This document shows, in pieces, positions 17,230 through 25,645 of a DNA stretch of 37,644 nucleotides. Each line of letters opens with the position of its first letter. The first letter of the stretch is position 1. The DNA lies in NCBI GenBank assembly GCA_947305675.1, contig CAMZED010000003.1:1-37644 (forward strand), read 5' to 3'. Under the pieces are notes generated by a model. That model did no database searches. It was not told the origin of the DNA and was given only the letters and a program-made list of their open reading frames with translations. The DNA comes from an uncultured Clostridia bacterium (lineage in GTDB: Bacteria > Bacillota > Clostridia > Oscillospirales > CAG-382). Both the position numbers and the translations under genes were made by a program.

Positions 17230-18768
17230 TTGACCGGTGCGAAAATAACCGTAAAATGCCTGCTCGAAGCGGGCGTGCGGGATATCTTCGGGTATCCCGG
17301 CGCAAGCCTGCTCAGCCTTATGCAGGCGATAGGGGAAGAGAAGAAGCTTAACTTATACATAAACGCGCATGAACAGTTTTCAGCTTTCGCCGCCGACGGC
17401 TACGCGCGTGCGTCAGGCAAAGTGGGAGTTTGCATCGCCACAAGCGGACCGGGGGCGACGAACCTTGTGACCGGGATCGCAAACGCGTATATGGACAGCG
17501 TCCCGCTTGTTGCCGTTACCGGAAACGTTCCGCTTGAATTGCTTGGGACCGACGCTTTTCAGGAAGTGGATATCGCCGGGGTGACTATGCCGATAACCAA
17601 ACACAATTTTATCGTAAAATCGGTCGATTCGCTCGCGTCCACGCTCCGCGCCGCTTTTGAGATCGCTCAAAGCGGAAGAAAAGGCCCCGTGCTTGTTGAT
17701 ATCCCCTGCAATATTTTTGATGAGACAGCAAAATTCCCGCCCGTTCAAAACATTTCCCGCAGTTCAAACAACAACCCCGCGATCGATTTCGGACCTGTCT
17801 CCGGGCTTATAAATTCTTCGCTTTCGCCGGTGATCTGCGTCGGCGGCGGAGTTATCGCCTCCGGCGCGAGTGACGAGGTAAAGGAACTTGCCGATAAGCT
17901 TTGCTGCCCGGTGGTTTCGACTGCAATGGGTATCGGCGCTTTCGACGGGACCGATCCGCGCTGCCGCGGGATCGTCGGTATGAACACTTCGGGCGAAGCC
18001 GATAAGATCCTCGACGGCTCTGATCTGCTTATCGCCATCGGCGTAAGGTTTTCCGAACGAATGCTTTGTGCCCTGCGCGGCCGCCCGGGATTGAAAGCCG
18101 TGCATATCGACATCGACCCGGCGGAAATAGACAAGAACCTTTCTCCCTTCGGCGCGCTCGTAGGCGACGCGAAAGAGGTATTATCACAGCTCAACGTTCA
18201 TATAGATCAGCGCGTTTCAAGCGCCGCGCGCTGCGAAAACGTCTCCGAAGATCCCGGCATATTCGGCGTTCTCAACGAAGTGTTCCCCGATGCGATCTTC
18301 ACTACCGAGGTCGGACTTCACCAGACCGAGGCGTGCCGGAAACTTAAAATCAAACGCCCTCGCGGTTTTATTACCGCCGGCGGATTGGGCGCGATGGGGT
18401 TCGGGCTTCCCGCCGCGTTCGGCGCCGCTGTCGCAAACCCGGGGAAGAAAGTAATCAATATCGCCGGTGACGGCAGTTTCGGGATGAATATGCCGGAACT
18501 CGCCACGGCGGTCAAATACGGCGTTCCGCTTGTTCAGTTTGTAATGAACAACCGGTCGCTCGGTATGATCGAAATGCTGCAGAAAAACCGGTCGGAAAAC
18601 GTAAAATATTGTGATCTGCCGCAAGTCGATTATAAATCGCTGGCAAAAGCGTTCGGCGCGGAGTATTACAGCGCTTCCGACGCGGATTCGCTGCGCGATT
18701 CGCTTATCAAAGCCAAAAAGTCCGGTTCCGTCGTTCTTATCGAAAATATTATGCAGGAGTTGATTTAA
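17230..18768 (+). CDS. ilvB: Acetolactate synthase large subunit, compact form
   Basis: A TPP enzyme that condenses two pyruvates to 2-acetolactate, or pyruvate with 2-ketobutyrate, in valine/leucine/isoleucine synthesis. Seen are GVRDIFGYPGA, the TPP glutamate in NAHEQFSAFAADGYAR (Glu 48), SGPGATNLVTGIANAYMDS, a central domain with ICVGGGVI and VHIDIDPAEI, and the TPP/Mg motif GDGSFGMNMPEL (about 414) to MNNRSLGM. At 512 residues it is shorter than the usual 550-570: the linker before the TPP domain and the C-terminal tail after ENI are reduced. The start is TTG 17230, preceded by AAGGCGGTGA. ilvN follows with a 1-base overlap, which supports anabolic ALS over other TPP enzymes. Confidence 0.92.
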   Translation: MTGAKITVKCLLEAGVRDIFGYPGASLLSLMQAIGEEKKLNLYINAHEQFSAFAADGYARASGKVGVCIATSGPGATNLVTGIANAYMDSVPLVAVTGNVPLELLGTDAFQEVDIAGVTMPITKHNFIVKSVDSLASTLRAAFEIAQSGRKGPVLVDIPCNIFDETAKFPPVQNISRSSNNNPAIDFGPVSGLINSSLSPVICVGGGVIASGASDEVKELADKLCCPVVSTAMGIGAFDGTDPRCRGIVGMNTSGEADKILDGSDLLIAIGVRFSERMLCALRGRPGLKAVHIDIDPAEIDKNLSPFGALVGDAKEVLSQLNVHIDQRVSSAARCENVSEDPGIFGVLNEVFPDAIFTTEVGLHQTEACRKLKIKRPRGFITAGGLGAMGFGLPAAFGAAVANPGKKVINIAGDGSFGMNMPELATAVKYGVPLVQFVMNNRSLGMIEMLQKNRSENVKYCDLPQVDYKSLAKAFGAEYYSASDADSLRDSLIKAKKSGSVVLIENIMQELI

Positions 18769-19250
18769 TGCAGACCTATTTGCTTTCGGCGCTCGTGAAC
18801 AACCATTTCGGCGTACTCACCCGCATATCGGGGCTGTTCTCGAGGCGGGGATACAACATAAAAAGCCTCACCGTCGGCGAGACGGAAGATCCGCTCGTAT
18901 CGCGGATGACCATTGAATTTTTCGGCGACGAGCATACGCTCGGTCAGATAAAAAAACAGCTTTCAAAGGTCGTGGACGTAATAAACGTATCGGTCCTGAC
19001 CGACGCCGTCAGCCGCGAACTGTTCCTGGTAAAAGTGCGTGCCGACGATTCCAACCGCGAAACGGTAAAAGGCGTAGCCGAGATATTCAAGGCTAAGATC
19101 GTCGACGTCTGCCCCGACAGCCTTATTTTTGAGATCACCGGGGAAGAGAACAAGTTAAAAGTGTTTTTCGATATGATGAAAAACTACGGAGTCGCCGAGA
19201 TCGCCCGCACCGGCGTGACCGCTTTGCAGCGCGGCGAGTTGACAAAATAA
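18768..19250 (+). CDS. ilvN: Acetolactate synthase small (regulatory) subunit
   Basis: The 160-residue regulatory subunit activates the large subunit and usually confers feedback inhibition by valine. It has the N-terminal ACT domain (LLSALVNNHFGVLTRISGLFSRRGYNIKSL, SRMTI) and the C-terminal ALS_ss domain (RELFLVKV, FEITG, VAEIARTGVTAL). Its ATG shares one base with the ilvB stop (TAATG), which indicates tight coupling and a fixed subunit ratio. No ilvC or leu gene follows; a strong terminator closes the unit. A 13-base tandem duplication covers its stop codon. Confidence 0.95.
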   Translation: MQTYLLSALVNNHFGVLTRISGLFSRRGYNIKSLTVGETEDPLVSRMTIEFFGDEHTLGQIKKQLSKVVDVINVSVLTDAVSRELFLVKVRADDSNRETVKGVAEIFKAKIVDVCPDSLIFEITGEENKLKVFFDMMKNYGVAEIARTGVTALQRGELTK

Positions 19251-19270
19251 GCCGATAAAATAAGCCGATA
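19244..19270 (+). repeat. Tandem duplication at the ilvN stop
   Basis: AAAATAAGCCGATA occurs twice with a 13-base period across and just after the ilvN TAA. It looks like a recent slippage duplication. It supplies a second in-frame-independent TAA but has no evident function. Confidence 0.6.
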
Positions 19271-19275
19271 GAATC

Positions 19276-19310
19276 AAAAACCGGTTGAAGTTTTTTCAAC
19301 CGGTTTTTTT
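19276..19310. terminator. Bidirectional terminator between ilvN and the DUF4855-like gene
   Basis: CCGGTTGAA (19281-19289) and TTCAACCGG (19295-19303) form a perfect 9-bp stem with a 5-base loop. It is flanked by a five-A run and a seven-T run, so it can terminate transcription in both directions between these convergent genes. Confidence 0.92.
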
Positions 19311-19315
19311 AATTA

Positions 19316-21892
19316 TTATGCATGTTTGAATCTGACAGTCATGTCTTTCGTGTTCCCGTTTTTGTCGAGCAGCTGCAGAATAAGTATATCGTCTCCGGCG
19401 TGTTCAACGTTTTGTTTGTAAACGATCTTGCCATTAAGGTCGATCCTGAAACTGCCGAACAGCGGCGACTGTTTGATACGGTAAACGACCGTGTCGAGCC
19501 GTTCAAGTGTAAGCAGCGCTTTTTTCGACGAAGAATTCACCTCCGCGTCGACATCGCCGAACTCGCTTACTTCGGCAAACGACGTTTCGAAATCGGCAGG
19601 AACAAGTTCTTCCGCGGCGTATTTCAGAGTGATATCGTAAAGCCGCCTTACCGTTTCGTTCCTGCTTTTGCTTGCGGTAACATAAGCTCCCGGCAGTCCG
19701 CCCTGGTAATATACTTTAACGGACTTTATATAATCGCTTGCGATCCCGGCGAGCAGATATTCATAATACATCTCCCGCGAGCGAAGCGTTTCAGGCTCTT
19801 CTATCTCGATCTCCACACACATTCCATAAAGCCTTGCAAGCTCCGCACAGGTCGAAAGCCGGTTTTCGCCTGCCGTTGAATAGAACATATAGTTCGGCTG
19901 CAGGCAGGTTATATCGAATCCGGCGTCGTGGCAAAGCCAGTATCCGTGCGCGGTGTAATAGGGGCACCAGAACGATTTATAACCGAGCGAGTGGATATAT
20001 TCGTTGAATCCTTTTGCCGCCGGAAAATCAAAACTGTTGATCCTGAAACACTCATATTGCCAATAAAAACCGACCAATTCAAGGTTTTCGTAGTTTCCGG
20101 AATCAAATCTTTTTATTATCTCGTCGGCTTGCCATTCAAGGCATTCGAGCGCTTTTTCAAGCCCGGCGGCGTTCTCGCCTTTGAAAGTATCGCCCTTCTC
20201 CGGCATATTAACGCCGATCCAGATTTTCAGTTTGTCGTTTATCCCGAGCTTTTCGTTTATTTCGCCTTTGACTTTGTTCGCCGCGGCGAGGTTGGTATCG
20301 TCGTAATTGAACAGTTCATCAAAATAAAAACTCATACCGTCGAACCGTTCGGTGTATTCACTCATCGCCCCGCGGGTGGAAAAGGCGATTGAATCCATAA
20401 ACACTCCGGATATTTCGCCGTTTTCCTCAACTTTTGCAAGATATCTCAAAGCACTTTCATAAGTAAGCGCGTTGTTTTCGGTGCAATGCTCCCCGAATTC
20501 GTTGGTCACGGGGGCGAAAAGTATGTTGGAATACCCTTCCGCCGAGGTATCGAGATAGCGCCCGTAAGGTCCGGGGCAAGGGGAGGGAGGTACCGCGCCG
20601 GCGGTATTCTTTTTACCCCAAACTTCGGTTTCGCCGACATAAACCATCCCGCTCGCGTAATATCCCGTCTGGGTGGCGAAGGTGATCCTTACGTATCTCG
20701 CAAGGTAAACCGAATCGAATTCCGTCTCAAACACGTGGATATAGTTAAGCGGAACGGTGTTATAAGTCGGGTTTGTTCCGGCATATACCGGGACCCAGTT
20801 TTCGCCGTCGGAACTAAGGCTCACACATACCAGCGGAGGAACCGCCACGCCGGCTGTTTCATAGCTGAGAAACGTTGCCTTGAACCCGCCGACAGCCAAC
20901 TCGGTGCCGAAATCGGCGACAATGTGCCGACCCATTCCGCGCCAGAATTTTGCCCATCCGCTCGCGTCATAAGAGGCGACGGAAGGCGATCTGCCGTCCC
21001 TTAAAAGATTCAACCCTTCTTTTCCGGTGTCGTTCCCGCCCGTTTTCGATATGGGATCGAAGTGATAAGCAGTGACGTCGGTACCGTTAAGGAGCATAAG
21101 GTTCTGATAAACGTCGTAATCAGGATCGCTTTCACTGACGTTCACTTTTCCGTTCCCGAGCGAATAGCCGTAAAGATCGTAATATCTTGTGTCGTCGACG
21201 TTCTCTTTGCCGAGGTCAAGATAATAATCTCCGTCGTCGCCGTATTCGTATCCGCTTATTTCATCGACAAATAAAAACCCGTTGTCCTGGCTGCCGAATA
21301 CGATCCTTATATACCGTGCGCCGGTCGCCGAGGGGAATGAAAAGTGGTAATTGATCTTGTCGGAAACGCCAACGTCTTCCGGCTTGATCATCCTGCCCAG
21401 GGAAATGTATTCCACCGCGTCGTTCGATGCCTGCACTTCGACATATGCCGGCAGCCCGATCGCGTAACTCATCTGCCGCAGACACCCTGCGTTAACTTCG
21501 GCAAGCGCGTGTTCCCCGGTCCCAAGGTCAAAATCGATCTTCACCGAACCGCCGCCCGTCCAGGCGACAAAATCCTTTGCGTTAAAAGTGTCGCTCGTCA
21601 CTCCGTCGGTAAGCAGATGCGCTTCGGTATCGTGATAATAGTCGCTCGTCTCGCGGCTGAACTTATAATCCAGTCCGGCGAATATGTTTTTCGCTTTTTT
21701 GCTTCCGTCGTATCCGATTCCCAGCATACCGGTGATATTATCGGCTTTTTCATAGTTGACTTCGCTTACTTCTTCCAAAGCGGATTCTTCCGGATTCTCC
21801 TCACCCGCACCGGGTTCGGTATTTCCGCAGGCTGTTGCGGAAATGCATAATACTGCCGCCGAAATCAGCACGGCGATTCTTTTGATGTTCAT
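19316..21892 (-). CDS. Large DUF4855-like lipoprotein with discoidin-type domains
   Basis: An 858-residue predicted surface lipoprotein. Its signal peptide ends in SATAC (Cys about 22), followed by an acidic Glu-rich linker. Residues about 45-430 contain two beta-rich regions with discoidin/F5-8-like phrases (FDLGTGEHALAEVNAG, YIRIVFGS; later ARYVRITFATQTGYYASG), often glycan-binding. Residues about 440-780 match my recollection of DUF4855: SNILFAPVTNE, LKIWIGVNMP, GFYWQYECF, YKSFWCPYYTAHG and GFDITCLQPNYMF. The barrel-like pattern with conserved acidic and aromatic residues resembles a glycoside hydrolase, but catalysis is unproven. It is the last gene of a minus-strand operon, 5 bases after the kinase gene, with GAAAGGCTG as ribosome site. 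Confidence 0.8.
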   Translation of the reverse strand: MNIKRIAVLISAAVLCISATACGNTEPGAGEENPEESALEEVSEVNYEKADNITGMLGIGYDGSKKAKNIFAGLDYKFSRETSDYYHDTEAHLLTDGVTSDTFNAKDFVAWTGGGSVKIDFDLGTGEHALAEVNAGCLRQMSYAIGLPAYVEVQASNDAVEYISLGRMIKPEDVGVSDKINYHFSFPSATGARYIRIVFGSQDNGFLFVDEISGYEYGDDGDYYLDLGKENVDDTRYYDLYGYSLGNGKVNVSESDPDYDVYQNLMLLNGTDVTAYHFDPISKTGGNDTGKEGLNLLRDGRSPSVASYDASGWAKFWRGMGRHIVADFGTELAVGGFKATFLSYETAGVAVPPLVCVSLSSDGENWVPVYAGTNPTYNTVPLNYIHVFETEFDSVYLARYVRITFATQTGYYASGMVYVGETEVWGKKNTAGAVPPSPCPGPYGRYLDTSAEGYSNILFAPVTNEFGEHCTENNALTYESALRYLAKVEENGEISGVFMDSIAFSTRGAMSEYTERFDGMSFYFDELFNYDDTNLAAANKVKGEINEKLGINDKLKIWIGVNMPEKGDTFKGENAAGLEKALECLEWQADEIIKRFDSGNYENLELVGFYWQYECFRINSFDFPAAKGFNEYIHSLGYKSFWCPYYTAHGYWLCHDAGFDITCLQPNYMFYSTAGENRLSTCAELARLYGMCVEIEIEEPETLRSREMYYEYLLAGIASDYIKSVKVYYQGGLPGAYVTASKSRNETVRRLYDITLKYAAEELVPADFETSFAEVSEFGDVDAEVNSSSKKALLTLERLDTVVYRIKQSPLFGSFRIDLNGKIVYKQNVEHAGDDILILQLLDKNGNTKDMTVRFKHA

Positions 21893-21897
21893 TGTTT

Positions 21898-22449
21898 TCA
21901 GCCTTTCGAAGCCTTTTCATACGCCCTGTAGATAATGGCGGCGACTTCTTCCGGCGTGCGCCGCGTCGTATCGACAATAAGGTCGTAATTGCAGAAATCA
22001 AGGTTGTCCACCCCGTATATCTGCATATATCTTTGGTTTTCGGCTTTCGCTCTTGCGATCAGCTTGTCGCGCGCGTCCTCCGCGTTTTTGTAATTCTCAA
22101 CGCTGCCGCGGTTGTCGGCAACGACTCTTTCCGCGGCGACGGTCGGGTCGACGTAAAGATAAACTTTAAAAGCGTTTTCGGCAAAATGCCACGCCATGCG
22201 CGAATCGAAAAGTATCCTCTCGCCGCTCTTCCGGCGGGAAATCTCCGCTACCGCGTTGTCGATCTCAAAATCAAGCTTCGGATCGTTTTCCATACGTAAA
22301 TTAAGTTCCAGCGTTGTTATACCCATTTTTTCGGCAATGCCGCGCTGGATCTTTCCGGTACTGTATATTTCAAATCCGTGTTCCGCCTGCAATATTTTGG
22401 CAACCGTCGATTTTCCGCTGCCCAATCTTCCTGAAAGCGCTATATGCAT
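21898..22449 (-). CDS. Cytidylate-kinase-like P-loop kinase
   Basis: A 183-residue nucleoside-monophosphate-kinase-like protein. The P-loop is right at the N-terminus (ALSGRLGSGKST). It is followed by STGKIQRGIAEKMG, a family-typical substrate region, then ILFDSRMAWHF and a lid-like Arg-containing segment. This pattern fits the AAA_18/cytidylate-kinase-like family common in Clostridia, whose true substrate is uncertain. ATG 22449 is chosen over an upstream in-frame start because the P-loop normally begins within about 10 residues of the N-terminus and AAGAGG precedes it. It lies 17 bases after the GNAT gene in the same operon. Its link with the surrounding lipoproteins is unclear. Confidence 0.8.
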   Translation of the reverse strand: MHIALSGRLGSGKSTVAKILQAEHGFEIYSTGKIQRGIAEKMGITTLELNLRMENDPKLDFEIDNAVAEISRRKSGERILFDSRMAWHFAENAFKVYLYVDPTVAAERVVADNRGSVENYKNAEDARDKLIARAKAENQRYMQIYGVDNLDFCNYDLIVDTTRRTPEEVAAIIYRAYEKASKG

Positions 22450-22466
22450 AATAACCTCTTGACAGT

Positions 22467-22895
22467 TCAATGTTTTGCAGTTATTTCTTTTGTCAGCATA
22501 AGGTGCGGACAACCCTGTTCAACGTCGGTCTCGCCGGTGGGGACATAACCGATCGCTTCATAAAAACCCTTCGCCTGAAGCTGTGAATGTATCATCACGG
22601 TGCCTCCGCCGCGCTCGGCAATAATTTCTTCCGCCCGTCGGACAGTTGCCGCGCCGTACCCTTTGCCGCGGTATTCTTTGAGCACGGCGATCCTTCCGAA
22701 CATATATACAGATTCTCCGCATTTTATTATGCGGCAGGTCGTTGCCGGCCTGCCGCTTTCGTCAAATCCTATAATGTGCGTAGAATCGTCGTCGGTCGCG
22801 TCAAATTCGTCGGTGAATCCCTGTTCGTCGACAAAAACCGTAATCCGGACGGCTTTTGCTTCCTCCGGCAGCGAGTCATACACTTTAAAAATCAT
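22467..22895 (-). CDS. GNAT-family acetyltransferase
   Basis: A 142-residue GNAT N-acetyltransferase. The acetyl-CoA loop is visible as YRGKGYGAATV after the beta strand MFGRIAVL, followed by MIHSQLQAKGFYEAIGY at the end of the domain. The N-terminus RITVFVDEQGF and the overall pattern resemble ElaA-type GNATs, with an unknown substrate. ATG 22895 overlaps the stop of the solute-binding protein gene by 4 bases (ATGA) and has AGGCGG upstream, so translation is coupled. A start 24 bases earlier lies inside that gene and has no ribosome site. Confidence 0.88.
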   Translation of the reverse strand: MIFKVYDSLPEEAKAVRITVFVDEQGFTDEFDATDDDSTHIIGFDESGRPATTCRIIKCGESVYMFGRIAVLKEYRGKGYGAATVRRAEEIIAERGGGTVMIHSQLQAKGFYEAIGYVPTGETDVEQGCPHLMLTKEITAKH

Positions 22896-24451
22896 TTTGC
22901 CGCCTGATCGAGGAACCACTCGATATCGTCTTCAAGGTCGGTCTGGATCTTGTCTTTGATCGAATCGAGCTTGGAAGCGAAGGTCATTGTGGTGCCGCCG
23001 CTGAAAGCGACGTCGTTCATAAACAGACCGATCGAATTGGTGTCCCAGGTGCTGGTTCCGCCCCAGTTGTAAATAACGCCGAGGTCATAAACGCGGCTGT
23101 TGAAGATTATGTCGAGCATATCTTCGCTGTCGTAATCCTGGATCTTGCGGCCTTTAAGTATCGTATCGTAATAAGCGTGCTTCGTTGTCTTTGTCGAAGC
23201 CTCGGTGAGCGCCTGAATGATTATCGAAGCCTTGTCGGTATCGGGATATCCCGAGGGAACCACGAACGCGGTGGAAAGGATCGTCGAAACAAATGAATGA
23301 TATCCGTCCTGGGCTTTATCGAACTTCGGTGTGGGAAGAACGCCGAAGTTGCAGTAATATTCGCCGAGGTCGATAATGTCGATTACCGACATCGAGCGGA
23401 ACAGAGCGAGTTTGTTCGCAACCGAGGCGGTCGCGGCGTCCCAGCAGTTTGTGCCGGAAGCGACGGCGCTCTTGTAATAATCGCTGTTAGTGTCGTCGAT
23501 CTTGCCGGTGACGTTCGGGTCGTTTACAAGGTCGAATATCTTGCTGAATATCGTCGCGGCGGTGGAAGCTTCGTTCACCAGCGCGATATAAGGCACGTCG
23601 TCGTTGTCCTTTTCGACCAGCTTCTTGCCCGCGCCGATGTACATTGAGGTGACGTAGTTGCTGTTCACAAGGAATCCGAACCGGTCTTCGACCGACATTC
23701 CTTCCTTGCCGTCCTGGGTAAGATTGTGAACAGCCGCGCCCATCTCGCGCAGTTTGTCGATAGTCCAGTCGCCATCGTTAACGAGCTTATACGGATCATC
23801 AAGATTGAATTCTTTTACAAGATCTTTGTTGAAGACTATCGCGTGGGTGCAGGCGAGCGTCAGCAGGTTCAGGTCGCCGGTGGCGAAATAGGTCTGACCG
23901 CAGATCGAAAGGCTGTCGACCGCGTTCTGATCCCAGCAGGGTTTCGAAAGATCGATATATTTGAGTTCGTTGAAATTGTAAAGCGCGCCTTCGGCTGCAA
24001 GTGAAGCAGCGTTGGGGATATAGGGCGTGGCAACATCAAAATCGCCGGTGAACGCGATCGATTCGTTGCGGATGAGGTCGAGCATATTCTGCCCGCTCTG
24101 GGTGCGCAGCGATTTGATCGTAACGCCGAACTTTTCGCCTACAAGCTCGTTCCTTTGTTTAAGCGCGTCGTTCATAGTGAGCGTGTAGGTATCCATTTCC
24201 TCCACTTCGAACGAAGCGTAACTGCCGAATTCATCGCCGGGGACCAGAATTATGAATTCTTCGTTGTTGTAATTCTTTTCGGGGAGTCCTTCGAAAAGCT
24301 GCGGAGCTTTTGATTCTTCGGAAACGGTCTGCTCATCGGGATTGCTTTTGGGATCGGATTGCGTACCGTTGCCGTCAGTGCAGGCGGCAAACATGCACAA
24401 AGCCATCGCAACGACCAGAAACAGTGCCGCAAAGCGTGTCGCTTTCTTCAT
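22892..24451 (-). CDS. Extracellular solute-binding lipoprotein
   Basis: A 519-residue ABC-type solute-binding lipoprotein with a lipobox ending FAAC (Cys 24) and an acidic/Ser-rich linker. The mature part has the two-lobed binding-protein pattern seen in the other two copies in this window: a RNELVGEKFGVTIKSL-type opening, ALYNFNELKYIDLSKPCWDQ, NKDLVKEFNLDDPYKLV, and the ending MLDIIFNSRVYDLGVIYNW. It is the first gene of a four-gene minus-strand operon with a consensus promoter and AAAGGAGAT ribosome site. No permease or ATPase gene is adjacent, so it must share a transporter encoded elsewhere or act as a sugar sensor. A carbohydrate ligand is inferred from family habit only. Confidence 0.88.
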   Translation of the reverse strand: MKKATRFAALFLVVAMALCMFAACTDGNGTQSDPKSNPDEQTVSEESKAPQLFEGLPEKNYNNEEFIILVPGDEFGSYASFEVEEMDTYTLTMNDALKQRNELVGEKFGVTIKSLRTQSGQNMLDLIRNESIAFTGDFDVATPYIPNAASLAAEGALYNFNELKYIDLSKPCWDQNAVDSLSICGQTYFATGDLNLLTLACTHAIVFNKDLVKEFNLDDPYKLVNDGDWTIDKLREMGAAVHNLTQDGKEGMSVEDRFGFLVNSNYVTSMYIGAGKKLVEKDNDDVPYIALVNEASTAATIFSKIFDLVNDPNVTGKIDDTNSDYYKSAVASGTNCWDAATASVANKLALFRSMSVIDIIDLGEYYCNFGVLPTPKFDKAQDGYHSFVSTILSTAFVVPSGYPDTDKASIIIQALTEASTKTTKHAYYDTILKGRKIQDYDSEDMLDIIFNSRVYDLGVIYNWGGTSTWDTNSIGLFMNDVAFSGGTTMTFASKLDSIKDKIQTDLEDDIEWFLDQAAK

Positions 24452-24504
24452 AAAATTTATCTCCTTTGTAAAAATCGTGGCGCTAAAACGCCCTGGTTTG
24501 TGCT

Positions 24505-24533
24505 ATTATAACAAAAACATCTCTTTTAGTCAA
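24505..24533 (-). promoter_or_regulatory. Promoter of the solute-binding lipoprotein operon
   Basis: On the minus strand TTGACT (24528-24533) and TATAAT (24505-24510) are 17 bases apart. A small GGCG/CGCC hairpin (about 24480-24493) follows in the short leader. It is divergent from the phoH promoter, with about 40 AT-rich bases between the two -35 boxes. Confidence 0.85.
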
Positions 24534-24572
24534 GTCATTCCTTTTAATATATGTTATATTTTGTATATTATT

Positions 24573-24601
24573 TTGACAAACGTTTATTTTTGTGGTAAAA
24601 T
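24573..24601 (+). promoter_or_regulatory. phoH operon promoter
   Basis: TTGACA (24573-24578) and TAAAAT (24596-24601) with a 17-base spacer sit about 30 bases before phoH. No internal promoter was evident in the five-gene run that follows. Confidence 0.85.
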
Positions 24602-24631
24602 AAAAACAAATCAAAACGTTCGGAGAAAAAG

Positions 24632-25645
24632 ATGTTTGAAAAGACGATAAACGACGTATCTCTTGAATTCGTGCTTAAGCTGTTTGGAACGCTCGACGCC
24701 AATCTCGAAATAATCGAAAACGCCTTTTCGGTCCGCGTCGTCAGCCGCGAAGGAGTTATACGTATCAGCGGCGACAACTCCACCGACGTAAACATGGCGG
24801 CTTCCTGCATAAACCACCTCGAACGCATATCGCGCCTTTCCGAGTCGGTCGATGAAAACAGCATCAATTACGTCATCTCGATGATGCGCGAGGAACGCGA
24901 AAGTGAACTCGGCGCCATTTACAGCGATTGCATCTGCCTTACCAACAAGGGAAAACCCATAAAAGCCAAGACCGTCGGTCAGCAGAAATACGTCGACGCG
25001 ATCGGCTCGAATACCATTGTTTTCGGCGTCGGTCCCGCCGGCACCGGCAAAACCTTCCTCGCCGTCGCAATGGCGGTCACCGCCTTGAAAAAGAAGCAGG
25101 TCGCGCGGATAGTTTTGACCCGTCCCGCCGTCGAAGCCGGTGAAAAGCTCGGGTTCCTTCCCGGCGATCTGCAAAGCAAGATCGACCCTTATCTTCGCCC
25201 GCTTTACGACGCGTTGGGAGAGATGCTCGGACAGGAAAGTTTTAAAAGCTGCCTTGAGAAGGGAATGATCGAGATCTGCCCTCTCGCTTATATGCGCGGC
25301 AGAACTCTCGACGACGCATATATAATTCTCGACGAGGCTCAGAACACCACTCCCGAACAAATGAAAATGTTCCTTACCCGGCTCGGCAACAATTCAAAGG
25401 CGATCATCACCGGGGATATTACCCAGATCGATCTGCCGTTCATCCGCAAAAGCGGGCTGATCGACGCGCTCGAACTGCTCGACGGCATAAAGGGCATTGC
25501 GATATTCAGGTTCACCAGGAAAGACGTGGTAAGGCATCCGCTCGTCCAACAGATAATCCAGGCGTATGAAAAGCGCGACAATTCGCGCCCGACCCAAAGT
25601 GACCGTCGGGAAACTTTCAAACGGAGGCCGAAAGAGAAAGAATGA
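24632..25645 (+). CDS. PhoH-family ATPase
   Basis: A 337-residue cytoplasmic PhoH-like protein of the standard YlaK/PhoH type. The N-terminal about 110 residues form a KH-like small domain (SREGVIRISGD, AASCINHLERI). The ATPase follows with Walker A GPAGTGKT (about 134-141), VGPAG...LAVAMAV, a Walker B region YIILDEAQNTTPEQMKMFLTR and the sensor phrase AIITGDITQIDLP. Members are linked to RNA metabolism, partly because they neighbour ybeY as here. The ATG follows CGGAGA. The gene overlaps ybeY by 4 bases, so the two proteins are probably made together. Confidence 0.93.
   Translation: MFEKTINDVSLEFVLKLFGTLDANLEIIENAFSVRVVSREGVIRISGDNSTDVNMAASCINHLERISRLSESVDENSINYVISMMREERESELGAIYSDCICLTNKGKPIKAKTVGQQKYVDAIGSNTIVFGVGPAGTGKTFLAVAMAVTALKKKQVARIVLTRPAVEAGEKLGFLPGDLQSKIDPYLRPLYDALGEMLGQESFKSCLEKGMIEICPLAYMRGRTLDDAYIILDEAQNTTPEQMKMFLTRLGNNSKAIITGDITQIDLPFIRKSGLIDALELLDGIKGIAIFRFTRKDVVRHPLVQQIIQAYEKRDNSRPTQSDRRETFKRRPKEKE

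Noticed and set aside
19244..19270. Start of a tandem-repeat or CRISPR-like array
   Set aside because: There are only two copies with a 13-base period and no spacers; it is best explained by slippage.
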